From positions 1 through 64,000 of the forward strand of contig JAIPHJ010000005.1 in the NCBI GenBank assembly GCA_021735245.1: a stretch of DNA of 64,000 bases, written 5' to 3'. This DNA comes from Candidatus Bipolaricaulota bacterium. Its GTDB lineage: Bacteria > Bipolaricaulota > Bipolaricaulia > M55B111. A program made the translations under genes and the position numbers. The notes under the pieces are model-generated. The model was not told the origin of the DNA. It was given only the letters and a program-made list of their open reading frames with translations, and did no database searches. Below, piece after piece: positions 35,718 through 42,866 of the stretch; the stretch's first letter is position 1; every line of letters starts with the position of its first letter.

Positions 35718-37319
35718 GTGGATTTTGATCCATTGTCCTATAAGTATCCTTCCAGGCGAAACCTGGTGTGTTCGTCAAGGGGGATGGTCGCCACGTCTCA
35801 ACCACTGGCGGCTCAGGCGGGAATGAGAATACTTAGAAAAGGTGGAAATGCAGTAGACGCGGCCGTTGCGACGGCGGCAGGCCTCACGGTTCTGGAACCG
35901 ACCTCCAACGGAATTGGCGGTGACGCTTTTGCCCAGGTCTGGATTAACGGTGAACTGTACGGGATTAACGGGAGCGGTCCGGCACCGGAAGATATATCAA
36001 GGGACGCGCTTAAAGAGCGAGGATTGGAAGAGGTGCCACGGTTTGGCTGGGAACCCGTGACCGTTCCCGGAGCGCCGGCGACCTGGAGAGAGCTTACCCG
36101 GAGATTTGGGAAACTGTCCCTGGAGGAGAGCTTGAAGCCCGCGGTCGAATACGCAGAGACGGGATACCCGATTCAGCCGACCCTTGGTAAGTACTGGAGA
36201 AATGCTTACGAAGTCTTTTCCGAACTGGACGGCGAGGAGTTCGAAAGCTGGGCGGAGACGTTTGCTCCGGATGGTCATGCTCCAGAGGTGGGAGAAATCT
36301 GGTCCTCTTCGGATCACGCCGAAACCCTGAAAAGTATTGCAATGACGGGCGCAGAGTCTTTTTACGAGGGTAAGCTTGCAGAAAGGATAGACAGGTTTTC
36401 GAGAAATACAGGAGGATATATTCGAAAACGGGACCTGGCTTCTTACTCTCCCGAGTGGGTTGAACCTATGAAGGTCGACTATCAGGATTACGAAGTCTGG
36501 GAGTTGCCTCCGAACGGTCAGGGTCTGGTCGCTTTAATTGCTCTGAACATTCTTCGGGAATTGGATTGCCGGAAGAGTAAAGAGGTAGAGGCCTATCACG
36601 AGGAGATCGAGGCGCTGAAACTGGCGTTTGTGGATGGAAAGAAGTATATTACAGATCCCGATTACATGGGGGAGGACCCGGCTGACTTTCTCACATCTCA
36701 GTACGGCCGGTCCCGGGGGGGACAAATAGGTTCTCGTGCCGGAGAATTCGCTCCCGGCAGTCCGGGGGAGGAAGGAACGGTATATCTGGCCACAGCGGAC
36801 GGAGACGGTAACATGGTTTCGTTCATCCAGAGCAACTACGCCGGATTCGGGTCGGGAATAGTCATCCCCGAAACGGGGATTGCACTTCAGAACAGGGGTA
36901 ATCTCTTCTCGCTGGACGAAGAAGATTATAACCAACTGGAGGGCGGTAAGAGACCTTATCACACTATAATTCCCGGTTTCCTTACCAGGGAAGGTTCTCC
37001 TGTTGGTCCTTTTGGCGTAATGGGAGGTTATATGCAGCCCCAGGGACACCTTCAGGTCCTGACTGATATCATCGAACGGGGTCTAAACCCTCAGGCGGCG
37101 CTGGACGCTCCGCGATGGCGGTGGGTAGAGGGTAAGAAGCTGGAGGTTGAAAGTAGCTTTCCCGATCATATGATCGGTGAACTGAAGCGAAAGGGCCACG
37201 AAATTACCGTAGCGGCGGATTCCGGTAAATTTGGGCGGGGGCAGTTTATCTGGAAGGATGGCGATACATTCTTTGGAGCTACCGAACCCAGGACCGACGG
37301 CCACGTAGCCCCCTGGTGA
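35718..37319 (+). CDS. ggt: Gamma-glutamyltransferase
   Basis: Ntn-hydrolase that cleaves or transfers gamma-glutamyl groups, 533 residues. The N-terminal GMVATSQPLAAQAGMRILRK and GGNAVDAAVATAAGLTVLEP are typical. The autoprocessing Thr is Thr354 in GTVYLATADGDGNMVS, followed by IQSNYAGFGSGIVIP and, near the end, GGYMQPQGHLQVL. No signal peptide is evident, so this is probably a cytoplasmic GGT-like form. GTG start with GGAGGT six bases before it. It stands alone, followed by a double hairpin. Confidence 0.92.
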   Translation: MDFDPLSYKYPSRRNLVCSSRGMVATSQPLAAQAGMRILRKGGNAVDAAVATAAGLTVLEPTSNGIGGDAFAQVWINGELYGINGSGPAPEDISRDALKERGLEEVPRFGWEPVTVPGAPATWRELTRRFGKLSLEESLKPAVEYAETGYPIQPTLGKYWRNAYEVFSELDGEEFESWAETFAPDGHAPEVGEIWSSSDHAETLKSIAMTGAESFYEGKLAERIDRFSRNTGGYIRKRDLASYSPEWVEPMKVDYQDYEVWELPPNGQGLVALIALNILRELDCRKSKEVEAYHEEIEALKLAFVDGKKYITDPDYMGEDPADFLTSQYGRSRGGQIGSRAGEFAPGSPGEEGTVYLATADGDGNMVSFIQSNYAGFGSGIVIPETGIALQNRGNLFSLDEEDYNQLEGGKRPYHTIIPGFLTREGSPVGPFGVMGGYMQPQGHLQVLTDIIERGLNPQAALDAPRWRWVEGKKLEVESSFPDHMIGELKRKGHEITVAADSGKFGRGQFIWKDGDTFFGATEPRTDGHVAPW

Positions 37320-37345
37320 CTATTGGCCAGAACTCTGCTGAGAAC

Positions 37346-37374
37346 CCCCAGGGTACCCTGGGGCTGAATCAGCC
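37346..37374 (+). terminator. Double hairpin after ggt
   Basis: CCCCAGGGTACCCTGGGG (37346-37363) is a perfect palindrome, and GGCTGAATCAGCC (37362-37374) forms a second stem, followed by ATTTTATA. It lies 27 bases after the ggt stop and is a plausible terminator. Confidence 0.6.
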
Positions 37375-37450
37375 ATTTTATACGGTCTCTCGATCGATAA
37401 AAGAAACTGGTCTTAACAATTGATGTGATAAGGGATCGAAAGCTTCGTCT

Positions 37451-37687
37451 TCTCTGGTAATTGTTCGATAAAACCGCAGGCGATTTCCCCAGCGTGGAAA
37501 TCGCTGCTTCCGATCTCGGCCTCGCTCTCCAGCACCTAGTTTGCTATAGATAAACAGGATGTTAAGAGAACCCTCAAACTACACCTTAGTTGTAAATCAA
37601 CACCAATTTCGACCCAAATAGCAAACTAGGTGCTGGAACCGTGCCCGCTTGGCCTCCGATAGGATTTTCCTGAACAATCACCAGAGA
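37451..37687. repeat. E3 element, copy A (with inserted E2)
   Basis: Terminal inverted repeats TCTCTGGTAATTGTTC (37451-37466) and GAACAATCACCAGAGA (37672-37687) differ at one base. The interior (AAAACCGCAGGCGATTTCC..., CCGATCTCGGCCTCGCTC, ...CCTCCGATAG) matches copy B at 46759-46910. In copy A a 110-bp E2 element occupies the spot where copy B has a 23-base hairpin. It carries no coding sequence. Confidence 0.75.
37528..37637. repeat. E2 element nested inside E3 copy A
   Basis: Perfect 20-bp inverted repeats TCCAGCACCTAGTTTGCTAT (37528-37547) and ATAGCAAACTAGGTGCTGGA (37618-37637) flank a 70-base interior. The outer CCAGCAC is shared with other E2 copies. The inner part of the stem (GCTAT/ATAGC) differs but stays complementary. 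Confidence 0.75.
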
Positions 37688-37728
37688 ATCTGAAGACGGG
37701 CATTTAATATATTGCCTCCCCTTCTTGA

Positions 37729-38017
37729 GGGCTCCGGGCCGGGAAAATTCCAGCGACGCGGCGCATATGTCTGACCGAACCAGTACCCAGTTGAGTTTTT
37801 TCCTAGTAAAGGCCAACAACTAAGATGTGGCAGCTTTGATGCATTTCTTCCGGAAATTAAACCAGGTATGATCACTCAACTGGGTGCTGGTGAGGGATAT
37901 TCCCGTAACCGAGTAAGTTTAACTGTTTAAGAGTGTTACCTCCTATAAGTGAGTACCACTAGCATGAAGGCACCAGTTTGAGCACGCGAGTCGGAAATTT
38001 CCCGGCCCGGGAAGCCC
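37729..38017. repeat. E1 palindromic element, copy A (with inner E2)
   Basis: The outer arms GGGCTCCGGGCCGGGAAAA (from 37729) and AAATTTCCCGGCCCGGGAAG (ending CCC at 38017) are imperfect inverted repeats. Inside lies an E2-type element at 37780-37890 (CCAGTACCCAGTTGAGT ... ACTCAACTGGGTGCTGG). Copies B (46958-47255) and C (58781-59074, opposite orientation) share both arms. Copies A and B both lie about 40-47 bases after an E3 element. Confidence 0.75.
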
Positions 38018-38062
38018 GGAGGTCCTATCTTTGATCTTTTGCCAAAAGGATTCAGCTGGTTC

Positions 38063-38196
38063 AACCCCAATACAAATCCTGTGGGGTTCTCAGCTAGTTC
38101 GGGTGAGATCCTGGGAACTAGAGCAGATAAGTCCAGAGGTTTTGACCTGGCGGAATAATTTAGTTGTGAGGACCCATCTGCTTTGGTATTATTTTT
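38063..38196 (+). ncRNA. Candidate structured leader RNA upstream of metY
   Basis: Three consecutive helices can be drawn: AACCCC 38063-38068 with GGGGTT 38083-38088; CTAGTTC 38094-38100 with GAACTAG 38115-38121; AGCAGAT 38122-38128 with ATCTGCT 38176-38182. The last encloses GTCC/GGAC (38131-38134 and 38170-38173) and an alternative CCAG/CTGG hairpin (38133-38150). A T-rich run (TTGGTATTATTTTT) follows the last stem, as in an attenuator. It does not match the SAM-I or T-box consensus that I know. It lies about 220 bases before metY; a ligand is unknown. Confidence 0.35.
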
Positions 38197-38324
38197 CTGG
38201 AGGTCGATGGACTTGGGAATGTGTCATTAGTTTTATTAGATTGTTCTAACATCATTGCTATTTCGGGTTCCCTTTTCTCTAATCTACTTTCATACCCCGA
38301 AGTTTCCCTTCCAGCAGTCTTCAT

Positions 38325-38352
38325 GCGGGCCTGATGCCCGCCTTCCTACTTT
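38325..38352 (+). terminator. Hairpin with T-rich tail in the metY leader
   Basis: GCGGGC (38325-38330) and GCCCGC (38336-38341) form a 6-bp stem followed by CTTCCTACTTTT. Its position 67 bases before the metY start would allow premature termination of a regulated leader. Confidence 0.5.
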
Positions 38353-38418
38353 TGTATCTAGATAAGTATTTTGTTGGTATATAGTTTTGGCTTTTGCTAA
38401 TACAGGAGGAGATTTATT

Positions 38419-39714
38419 GTGAACGATTTCAGAGAGGAAACAAATAGGTTTGCTACATCGGCTGTACACGCCGGAAAAGAAGCTGTCGAGTCGGAAGTTA
38501 GGTCCTGCGCGGTACCGATTCACCAGACCGCTTCTTACTTGCTAGGCGATACTCAGCGGGCTCAGAGGCTCTTTGCTCTGGAAGAAGAAGGTGACATATA
38601 TTCCAGGATATCCAACCCGACGAACGCCGTGTTCGAGGAGAGGCTTTCGGCGCTCGAAGGGGGAGTTGGGTCAGTAGTGACCAGTTCCGGGATGAGTGCG
38701 CTGAACCTGATTGTCTTTACTTTAATGGAAAGTGAAGAAAACCTGGTAACTTCTGCCAACATCTACGGAGGAACGCATACTTACTTTGCCCATAGCCTCC
38801 CCAAATTCGGAATGGAAGCGAAGTTTGCGGAAGAAGTCTCGCCCGGGAGCTTTGCCAAAAAAATAGACGACCAAACCCGGTTCCTTCACCTGGAGACGAT
38901 CGGGAATCCTTCGCTGGACGTCCCGGACATAGAGGCAATTGCGGAAGTCGCTCACGAGGCTAACGTTCCCCTGGTGGTGGATAATACTTTTGCAACTCCC
39001 TATCTCTGTAAACCGTTCGAACACGGAGCGGATATCGTCTGGCACTCTACCACTAAATGGCTAAACGGAGGAGGTACGACCATTGGAGGAGCGGTTGTGG
39101 ATTCCGGGGACTTCCCCTGGGAGTCGGGTAATTTCCCGGGATTAACCGAGGACGATCCGAGCTACCACGGCGTCAACTTTCGGGATCGGTTCGGGGACGC
39201 GGCATTTATCACGAACCTAAGGGCGAGAGGACTAAGGGACCTGGGCTCGGCTCAGAGTCCATTCGATACGTTCTTGAACCTCAAAGGGCTGGAAACTCTT
39301 CCCCTCAGGATGGAAAAACACTGCGACAACGCCAGCACGCTTGCCGAATTTCTGAAAGACCACCCCGGGGTTAGCTGGGTTAACTATCCCGGGCTCGAGT
39401 CCCACGAGACGCACCAGCTGGCCTCGCGCTACCTGGAGGGCGGCTACGGCGGAGTAATAACTTTTGGAATAGAAGGTGGTTACGAGGCTGGAGTCGAGTT
39501 TATGGAAACTGTCGAGCTAATATCATTTCTGGCGAACGTGGGAGACGCGAAGTCCCTGATAATCCATCCTTCGAGCACAACTCACCAGCAGCTGAGCGAG
39601 GAGGAGAAGAAATCCGCCGGAATTACCGACGATCTGCTCAGGTTCAGTGTAGGTATTGAGGACCCGGAAGATATCGAGGAGGACCTGGATCGAGCCCTGA
39701 AAAAGGTAACCTAG
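38419..39714 (+). CDS. metY: O-acetylhomoserine sulfhydrylase-type PLP enzyme
   Basis: Cys/Met-metabolism PLP enzyme, 431 residues, of the MetY size class (cystathionine synthases are about 380-400). The PLP lysine is Lys213 in HSTTKWLNGGGTTIGG. The N-terminal ATSAVHAGKE, YSRISNPTNAVFEERL, VTSSGMSALN and the C-terminal LANVGDAKSLIIHPSSTTHQQL agree with O-acetylhomoserine aminocarboxypropyltransferase. GTG start after AGGAGG. It would make homocysteine from O-acetylhomoserine and sulfide. The leader holds candidate structures at 38063-38196 and 38325-38352, suggesting regulation by attenuation. Confidence 0.93.
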   Translation: MNDFREETNRFATSAVHAGKEAVESEVRSCAVPIHQTASYLLGDTQRAQRLFALEEEGDIYSRISNPTNAVFEERLSALEGGVGSVVTSSGMSALNLIVFTLMESEENLVTSANIYGGTHTYFAHSLPKFGMEAKFAEEVSPGSFAKKIDDQTRFLHLETIGNPSLDVPDIEAIAEVAHEANVPLVVDNTFATPYLCKPFEHGADIVWHSTTKWLNGGGTTIGGAVVDSGDFPWESGNFPGLTEDDPSYHGVNFRDRFGDAAFITNLRARGLRDLGSAQSPFDTFLNLKGLETLPLRMEKHCDNASTLAEFLKDHPGVSWVNYPGLESHETHQLASRYLEGGYGGVITFGIEGGYEAGVEFMETVELISFLANVGDAKSLIIHPSSTTHQQLSEEEKKSAGITDDLLRFSVGIEDPEDIEEDLDRALKKVT

Positions 39715-39746
39715 AGACGCCTATTTAATGGAAAAGTAAGAGATAC

Positions 39747-39819
39747 GGGGCAGGCCCGGGACCGAGCTAATTCGAGCGGCCGGAAGGCGAGAGCAATTAC
39801 CCGGCGTCCCCGGCCGCCC
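39747..39819 (+). other. GC-rich structured element between metY and the pterin dehydratase
   Basis: GGGGCAGGCCCGGGAC (39747-39762) pairs with GTCCCCGGCCGCCC (39806-39819) with one or two bulges. Inside, GCCGG (39778-39782) can pair with CCGGC (39801-39805). No T-run follows directly. It may end the metY transcript or belong to the leader of the next gene, which starts 95 bases downstream. I could not match it to a known RNA family. Confidence 0.4.
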
Positions 39820-39913
39820 TTACAATTTAAAGAGTACGTACCGATAATTAATTGGTAGTTGAATTCAATCGATGTTAGTCAGGTGATGTAACCTAAGTTA
39901 GGAGGTAATAACC

Positions 39914-40252
39914 ATGGCCGAAAATCTAACGGAGAAACAGTGCGTGCCCTGCGAAGGTGGGGTTCCACCTCTGGAGAGCGACGAGGTAGAAGAGCTGTTG
40001 ACCGAAGTAAGGGGCTGGAAGCTAATGGAAGGTACCCCTCCCAAAATTGAGAAAGAATTCAGGTTCGGGGATTTCGAGGGGGCGATGAAATTCGTTAACG
40101 ATCTGGCTGAAGTGGCGGAGAACGAAGGTCACCATCCTGATATAGAGATATCATACAACGTAGTTACCCTTCAGCTCTACACTCACGCGATCGACGGATT
40201 GCACGAAAACGACTTTATTCTCGCCGCCAAGATCGACGACCTCGTGGAATAG
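39914..40252 (+). CDS. Pterin-4a-carbinolamine dehydratase
   Basis: A 112-residue PCD/DCoH protein. The family motif ENEGHHPDIEISYNVVTLQL supplies the paired His, and a third His is in THAIDGLHENDFILAAKID. It dehydrates 4a-hydroxytetrahydrobiopterin or related pterins. No aromatic amino acid hydroxylase is nearby, so a role in another pterin or molybdopterin context is possible. TTAGGAGG lies 8 bases before the ATG. It faces the flavodiiron gene, with a shared terminator hairpin. Confidence 0.92.
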   Translation: MAENLTEKQCVPCEGGVPPLESDEVEELLTEVRGWKLMEGTPPKIEKEFRFGDFEGAMKFVNDLAEVAENEGHHPDIEISYNVVTLQLYTHAIDGLHENDFILAAKIDDLVE

Positions 40253-40257
40253 TCAAT

Positions 40258-40285
40258 AACCCTCGCACCAGGAGGTGCGGGGGTT
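40258..40285. terminator. Bidirectional terminator hairpin
   Basis: AACCCTCGCACC (40258-40269) pairs over 12 positions (one G-T) with GGTGCGGGGGTT (40274-40285) around the loop AGGA. It sits between the convergent pterin dehydratase and flavodiiron genes and can serve both. Confidence 0.7.
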
Positions 40286-40289
40286 GTGA

Positions 40290-41474
40290 CTAGTCCTCTA
40301 TAGCTTCCGCGACCTTCCTTCCGAGTTCGAAACCGTTCTCCAGTTGATCTTTGCTGGGTTGTCCGTTGAATTCAACGGGAGACGATACTAGATCCCAGTC
40401 CAGGGTCTCCGCGGTCTCCTCTATCTCTCTGGCGGAGCCGCCACCCCATCCGTAGGACCCGAATATTCCCGCAATCCTTTCCTTTAGTTTCTTCTTTTCC
40501 GCCACCTCGAGAAAGTTGCTTATCGGGGGAAAGGCCCGCGACTCGTACGTGGGGGAACCGACGATTAACCCCCTTCTCTTCCAGGCTGCCGATAGAAGGT
40601 AGCTGGGGTGCCACCGGGAGGCATCAAGGACTTTCAGGTCCTGGAGTCCGGTCGACCTGGCCCCCCGGGCTACTTGCTCGGTAACCTTTTCGGTAAAGCC
40701 GTACATTGATCCGTGGACTATCGTAATTCCCGGGACGGCTCCTCCACTGCTGTACTTATCGTAGAGTTCGACGATTTCTTCCGGATTTTCCCGCCAGATT
40801 GGCCCGTGAGTGGGTGCAATAATTTCGGTATTCAGCTCCTGCAGTTTTGCTAAAGCCCCCTGCAGAGTTGCGCTATAGGCTCCGACTATGTTCGAAAGGT
40901 AACGGACTGCCTCGTCGTAATACTTTTCCACGTCAAGCTGGTCGTCGAAAAGTCCTCCGTCGAGGGCTCCGTAGGTCCCGAATCCGTCTCCCGAAAACAG
41001 TATTTCTTCTTCCGGGAGATAAGTCATCATGGTTTCCGGCCAGTGGACGAAAGGAGTTTCCACGAACTCGAGAGTATGCGAACCCAGGTCGAGGGCGTCG
41101 TTTGATTCGACCACCTCGATTCCCTGAGTTATGCCGTAGAAACTTTCCAGTAATTCCCTGGTTTTCTCCGTCCCTACGAATGTAAGGTCGGGGTTTATCC
41201 TCCTGAGCTCCGGAAATACGCCTGTATGGTCGGGCTCCATGTGGTTTACGATGACGTAGTCCAACTCTTCGACCTCCGTTAAGGACTCGACTTTTCCCAG
41301 GAATTCCTCCGTGAATCCTCCTTTTGCCCCATCTATCAAAGTCGTCTTCTCGTCCTTAATGAGGTAGGAGTTGTAGCTTATACCGTCGGGAATCGGCCAG
41401 TAGCTTTCGAACAGGTCGTTTCTCCGGTCGTTTACTCCCACCCAGTAAATGCCGTCTTTTATCTCTTGGCCCAT
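40290..41474 (-). CDS. A-type flavoprotein FprA (flavodiiron oxygen/NO reductase)
   Basis: Cytosolic enzyme that reduces O2 to water or NO to N2O, 394 residues. The MBL-like diiron domain has NHMEPDHTG (His, Glu, Asp, His ligands), VHWPETMMTY, FSGDGFG and APTHGPIW, the complete ligand set. The C-terminal flavodoxin domain has HGSMYGFTEKV (FMN phosphate loop), GSPTYESRAFPP and GSYGWGGGSAREI. TAGGTGG precedes the ATG. With the ferredoxin and superoxide reductase genes that start divergently 241 bases away it forms an oxygen-defence cluster. No rubredoxin domain or rubredoxin gene is present; the ferredoxin may donate electrons (inference). Confidence 0.95.
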   Translation of the reverse strand: MGQEIKDGIYWVGVNDRRNDLFESYWPIPDGISYNSYLIKDEKTTLIDGAKGGFTEEFLGKVESLTEVEELDYVIVNHMEPDHTGVFPELRRINPDLTFVGTEKTRELLESFYGITQGIEVVESNDALDLGSHTLEFVETPFVHWPETMMTYLPEEEILFSGDGFGTYGALDGGLFDDQLDVEKYYDEAVRYLSNIVGAYSATLQGALAKLQELNTEIIAPTHGPIWRENPEEIVELYDKYSSGGAVPGITIVHGSMYGFTEKVTEQVARGARSTGLQDLKVLDASRWHPSYLLSAAWKRRGLIVGSPTYESRAFPPISNFLEVAEKKKLKERIAGIFGSYGWGGGSAREIEETAETLDWDLVSSPVEFNGQPSKDQLENGFELGRKVAEAIED

Positions 41475-41630
41475 ATTACCACCTAGCCTTTTGGAAAAAA
41501 TAAGTGATTAAAGTTTACGGATAATTCTATGGTAAAATAGGCGAAATTAGAAGCCGCGGAGCCCTGGGAGCGTACTGCAACTAATGATACAGGCGTAATC
41601 CCCATCTCATCTTAATTCTGGACTGCTTGT

Positions 41631-41660
41631 TTGCAAAGGCAGAGGAGACTTCCCTATAAT
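41631..41660 (+). promoter_or_regulatory. Candidate promoter of the ferredoxin-superoxide reductase genes
   Basis: TTGCAA (41631-41636) and a perfect TATAAT (41655-41660) are 18 bases apart, 50 bases before the ferredoxin start. The AT-rich CATGATTAAG just downstream includes a short dyad but no recognised operator. Confidence 0.6.
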
Positions 41661-41715
41661 CATGATTAAGTGAAAGTGATTTTCGATTTCATCACATTCA
41701 ACGGAGGAGATCAGA

Positions 41716-41970
41716 ATGGCGAAGTACAAATTAAAGTACGACAAGGACGCCTGTCAGAGCAACTTCGTATGTACGGCCGTGGACCCGGAACATTTCAAAG
41801 AGGGTGAAGACGGTAAGGCCGAATTGATCGGTGGAAGTACTGAGGACGGTCTCTTTGTTCTCGGAGTCGACGAAGACGGCAAGTCGGCTGCGGAACAAGC
41901 TGCCAACGGTTGCCCGATGATGGCAATTGAGCTGGTCGACAGCGAGGCCGGAGAGACGATCGCTCCGTAG
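41716..41970 (+). CDS. Single-cluster ferredoxin (3Fe-4S type)
   Basis: An 84-residue acidic ferredoxin. Only three cluster cysteines are visible: CQSNFVC (C-x5-C, Cys13 and Cys19) and the GCPMMAI cysteine. That is the pattern of monocluster 3Fe-4S ferredoxins, where the second cysteine of the usual CxxCxxC is replaced. A 4Fe-4S cluster with an outside ligand cannot be excluded. GGAGGAG precedes the ATG. It lies between the flavodiiron and superoxide reductase genes and upstream of korAB, so it could serve any of them. Confidence 0.85.
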   Translation: MAKYKLKYDKDACQSNFVCTAVDPEHFKEGEDGKAELIGGSTEDGLFVLGVDEDGKSAAEQAANGCPMMAIELVDSEAGETIAP

Positions 41971-42018
41971 AAATATCTGTACGTCGTTCAACCTAAATAC
42001 TATATGCAGGAGGTAAAG

Positions 42019-42402
42019 ATGTCCGAAAAAACCTGTGAAGAAGACCTGTTTTGTGGTGTGAATAAGGCCGAGACAGACGAACCCGGCGAAATGACTGCAC
42101 TGGAGAAGAAGCACACGGTAGTAATAGACGCACCTAAGTCCGTACAAGAGGACGAAGAATTCGAGGTCACGCTAAGGGTCGGAGAGTACAAAGAACATCC
42201 CAACGAAGTAGGTCATTTTATCGAATGGATGGAACTCTACTCCGGCGACACCTTTCTGGCAAGGCTGGATTTGAGTCCTGAGAAATCGCATTACGTAATG
42301 AAAACGACGGTCAAGCTCGATCACGCTCATCCCCTCAGGGGCCGGGCGAAGTGTAACCTGCACGGTCTGTGGGAGAGCGAGAAAAAGATAGAGGTGGTCT
42401 AA
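42019..42402 (+). CDS. Superoxide reductase (neelaredoxin class)
   Basis: A 127-residue class II superoxide reductase that reduces superoxide to hydrogen peroxide. The Fe(His4Cys) centre is visible as KKHTVVI, EHPNEVGHFIEWMELY and KCNLHGLWE. The N-terminal rubredoxin-like desulforedoxin domain is absent. The residues before the first ligand His read Y-K-E-H-P, whereas the common form is E-K-H, so the catalytic Lys is shifted by one. The ATG at 42019 is preceded by AGGAGGT; an earlier ATG at 42004 overlaps that site. Confidence 0.92.
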   Translation: MSEKTCEEDLFCGVNKAETDEPGEMTALEKKHTVVIDAPKSVQEDEEFEVTLRVGEYKEHPNEVGHFIEWMELYSGDTFLARLDLSPEKSHYVMKTTVKLDHAHPLRGRAKCNLHGLWESEKKIEVV

Positions 42403-42430
42403 CCGCCGGGTTCCTAAACCGATATAATCG

Positions 42431-42461
42431 GGCGATATATCTTAACCCGGGATATATCGCC
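42431..42461. other. Perfect 11-bp inverted repeat after the superoxide reductase gene
   Basis: GGCGATATATC (42431-42441) and GATATATCGCC (42451-42461) are separated by TTAACCCGG. It may be a terminator stem of the oxygen-defence operon or an operator for the downstream zinc-ribbon/kor genes; a weak T/C-rich tail (TTCCCTGTTT) follows. Confidence 0.5.
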
Positions 42462-42537
42462 TTCCCTGTTTAGCTTATTAATCAGGGTGGAGCGACGAGA
42501 CGACAAATCGGTCCAGATACTACGAGAGGTGAGGACC

Positions 42538-42825
42538 ATGAAATTTCAATGTCCCGACTGCGGGGAAATTATTTACAGCCAGGAGGAGGTCGCCAGTTGC
42601 CCTGGCTGTAGTTCTCGTCTTGAAGACAGAACTCCTGAAGCTAAAGAGTTAGAGTGTACTGTAAGCGGAGGTTCAGTAAGACAGGTCAACGGAATACCCG
42701 ATTGCAACCACTTTAAGTTGACCAATTCCGTAGGTTCGCGATGTACCTTTGGCGAACTCCCCGCCAGGTGTCAGTCCTGCGGGTTGCCCTTCTACAATCC
42801 CAGGGTCGGTCTCTCCGCGGGCTAA
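42538..42825 (+). CDS. Small zinc-ribbon protein upstream of korAB
   Basis: A 95-residue protein with two zinc-finger-like parts: an N-terminal ribbon (CPDCG ... CPGCSS) and a second set of cysteines (PDCNHF, SRCTFG, ARCQSCGLPFYN). I do not recognise a named family for the second half. The ATG at 42538 is preceded by GAGGTGAGGA; the frame is open 17 codons upstream but without a ribosome-binding site. It lies 41 bases before korA, so it may be cotranscribed. The function is unknown. Confidence 0.75.
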   Translation: MKFQCPDCGEIIYSQEEVASCPGCSSRLEDRTPEAKELECTVSGGSVRQVNGIPDCNHFKLTNSVGSRCTFGELPARCQSCGLPFYNPRVGLSAG

Positions 42826-42866
42826 CCACGCGAGACCGGCAGTGGTTTTAATTTCAGGGAGGTTAT

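Noticed and set aside
37586-37875. Minus-strand open frames inside the E3/E1 region that share LNWVLVRSDICAASLEFSRPGA with a frame at 46935-47117
   Set aside because: The shared peptide reflects the repeated palindromic DNA. Frames break at different points in each copy and there is no ribosome-binding site.
38026-38418. SAM-I riboswitch or T-box upstream of metY
   Set aside because: I looked for the SAM-I core (GAGGGACUGGCC...GCCCGGCAACC) and for a T-box sequence; neither is present. The structured leader is therefore listed only as a candidate of unknown class.
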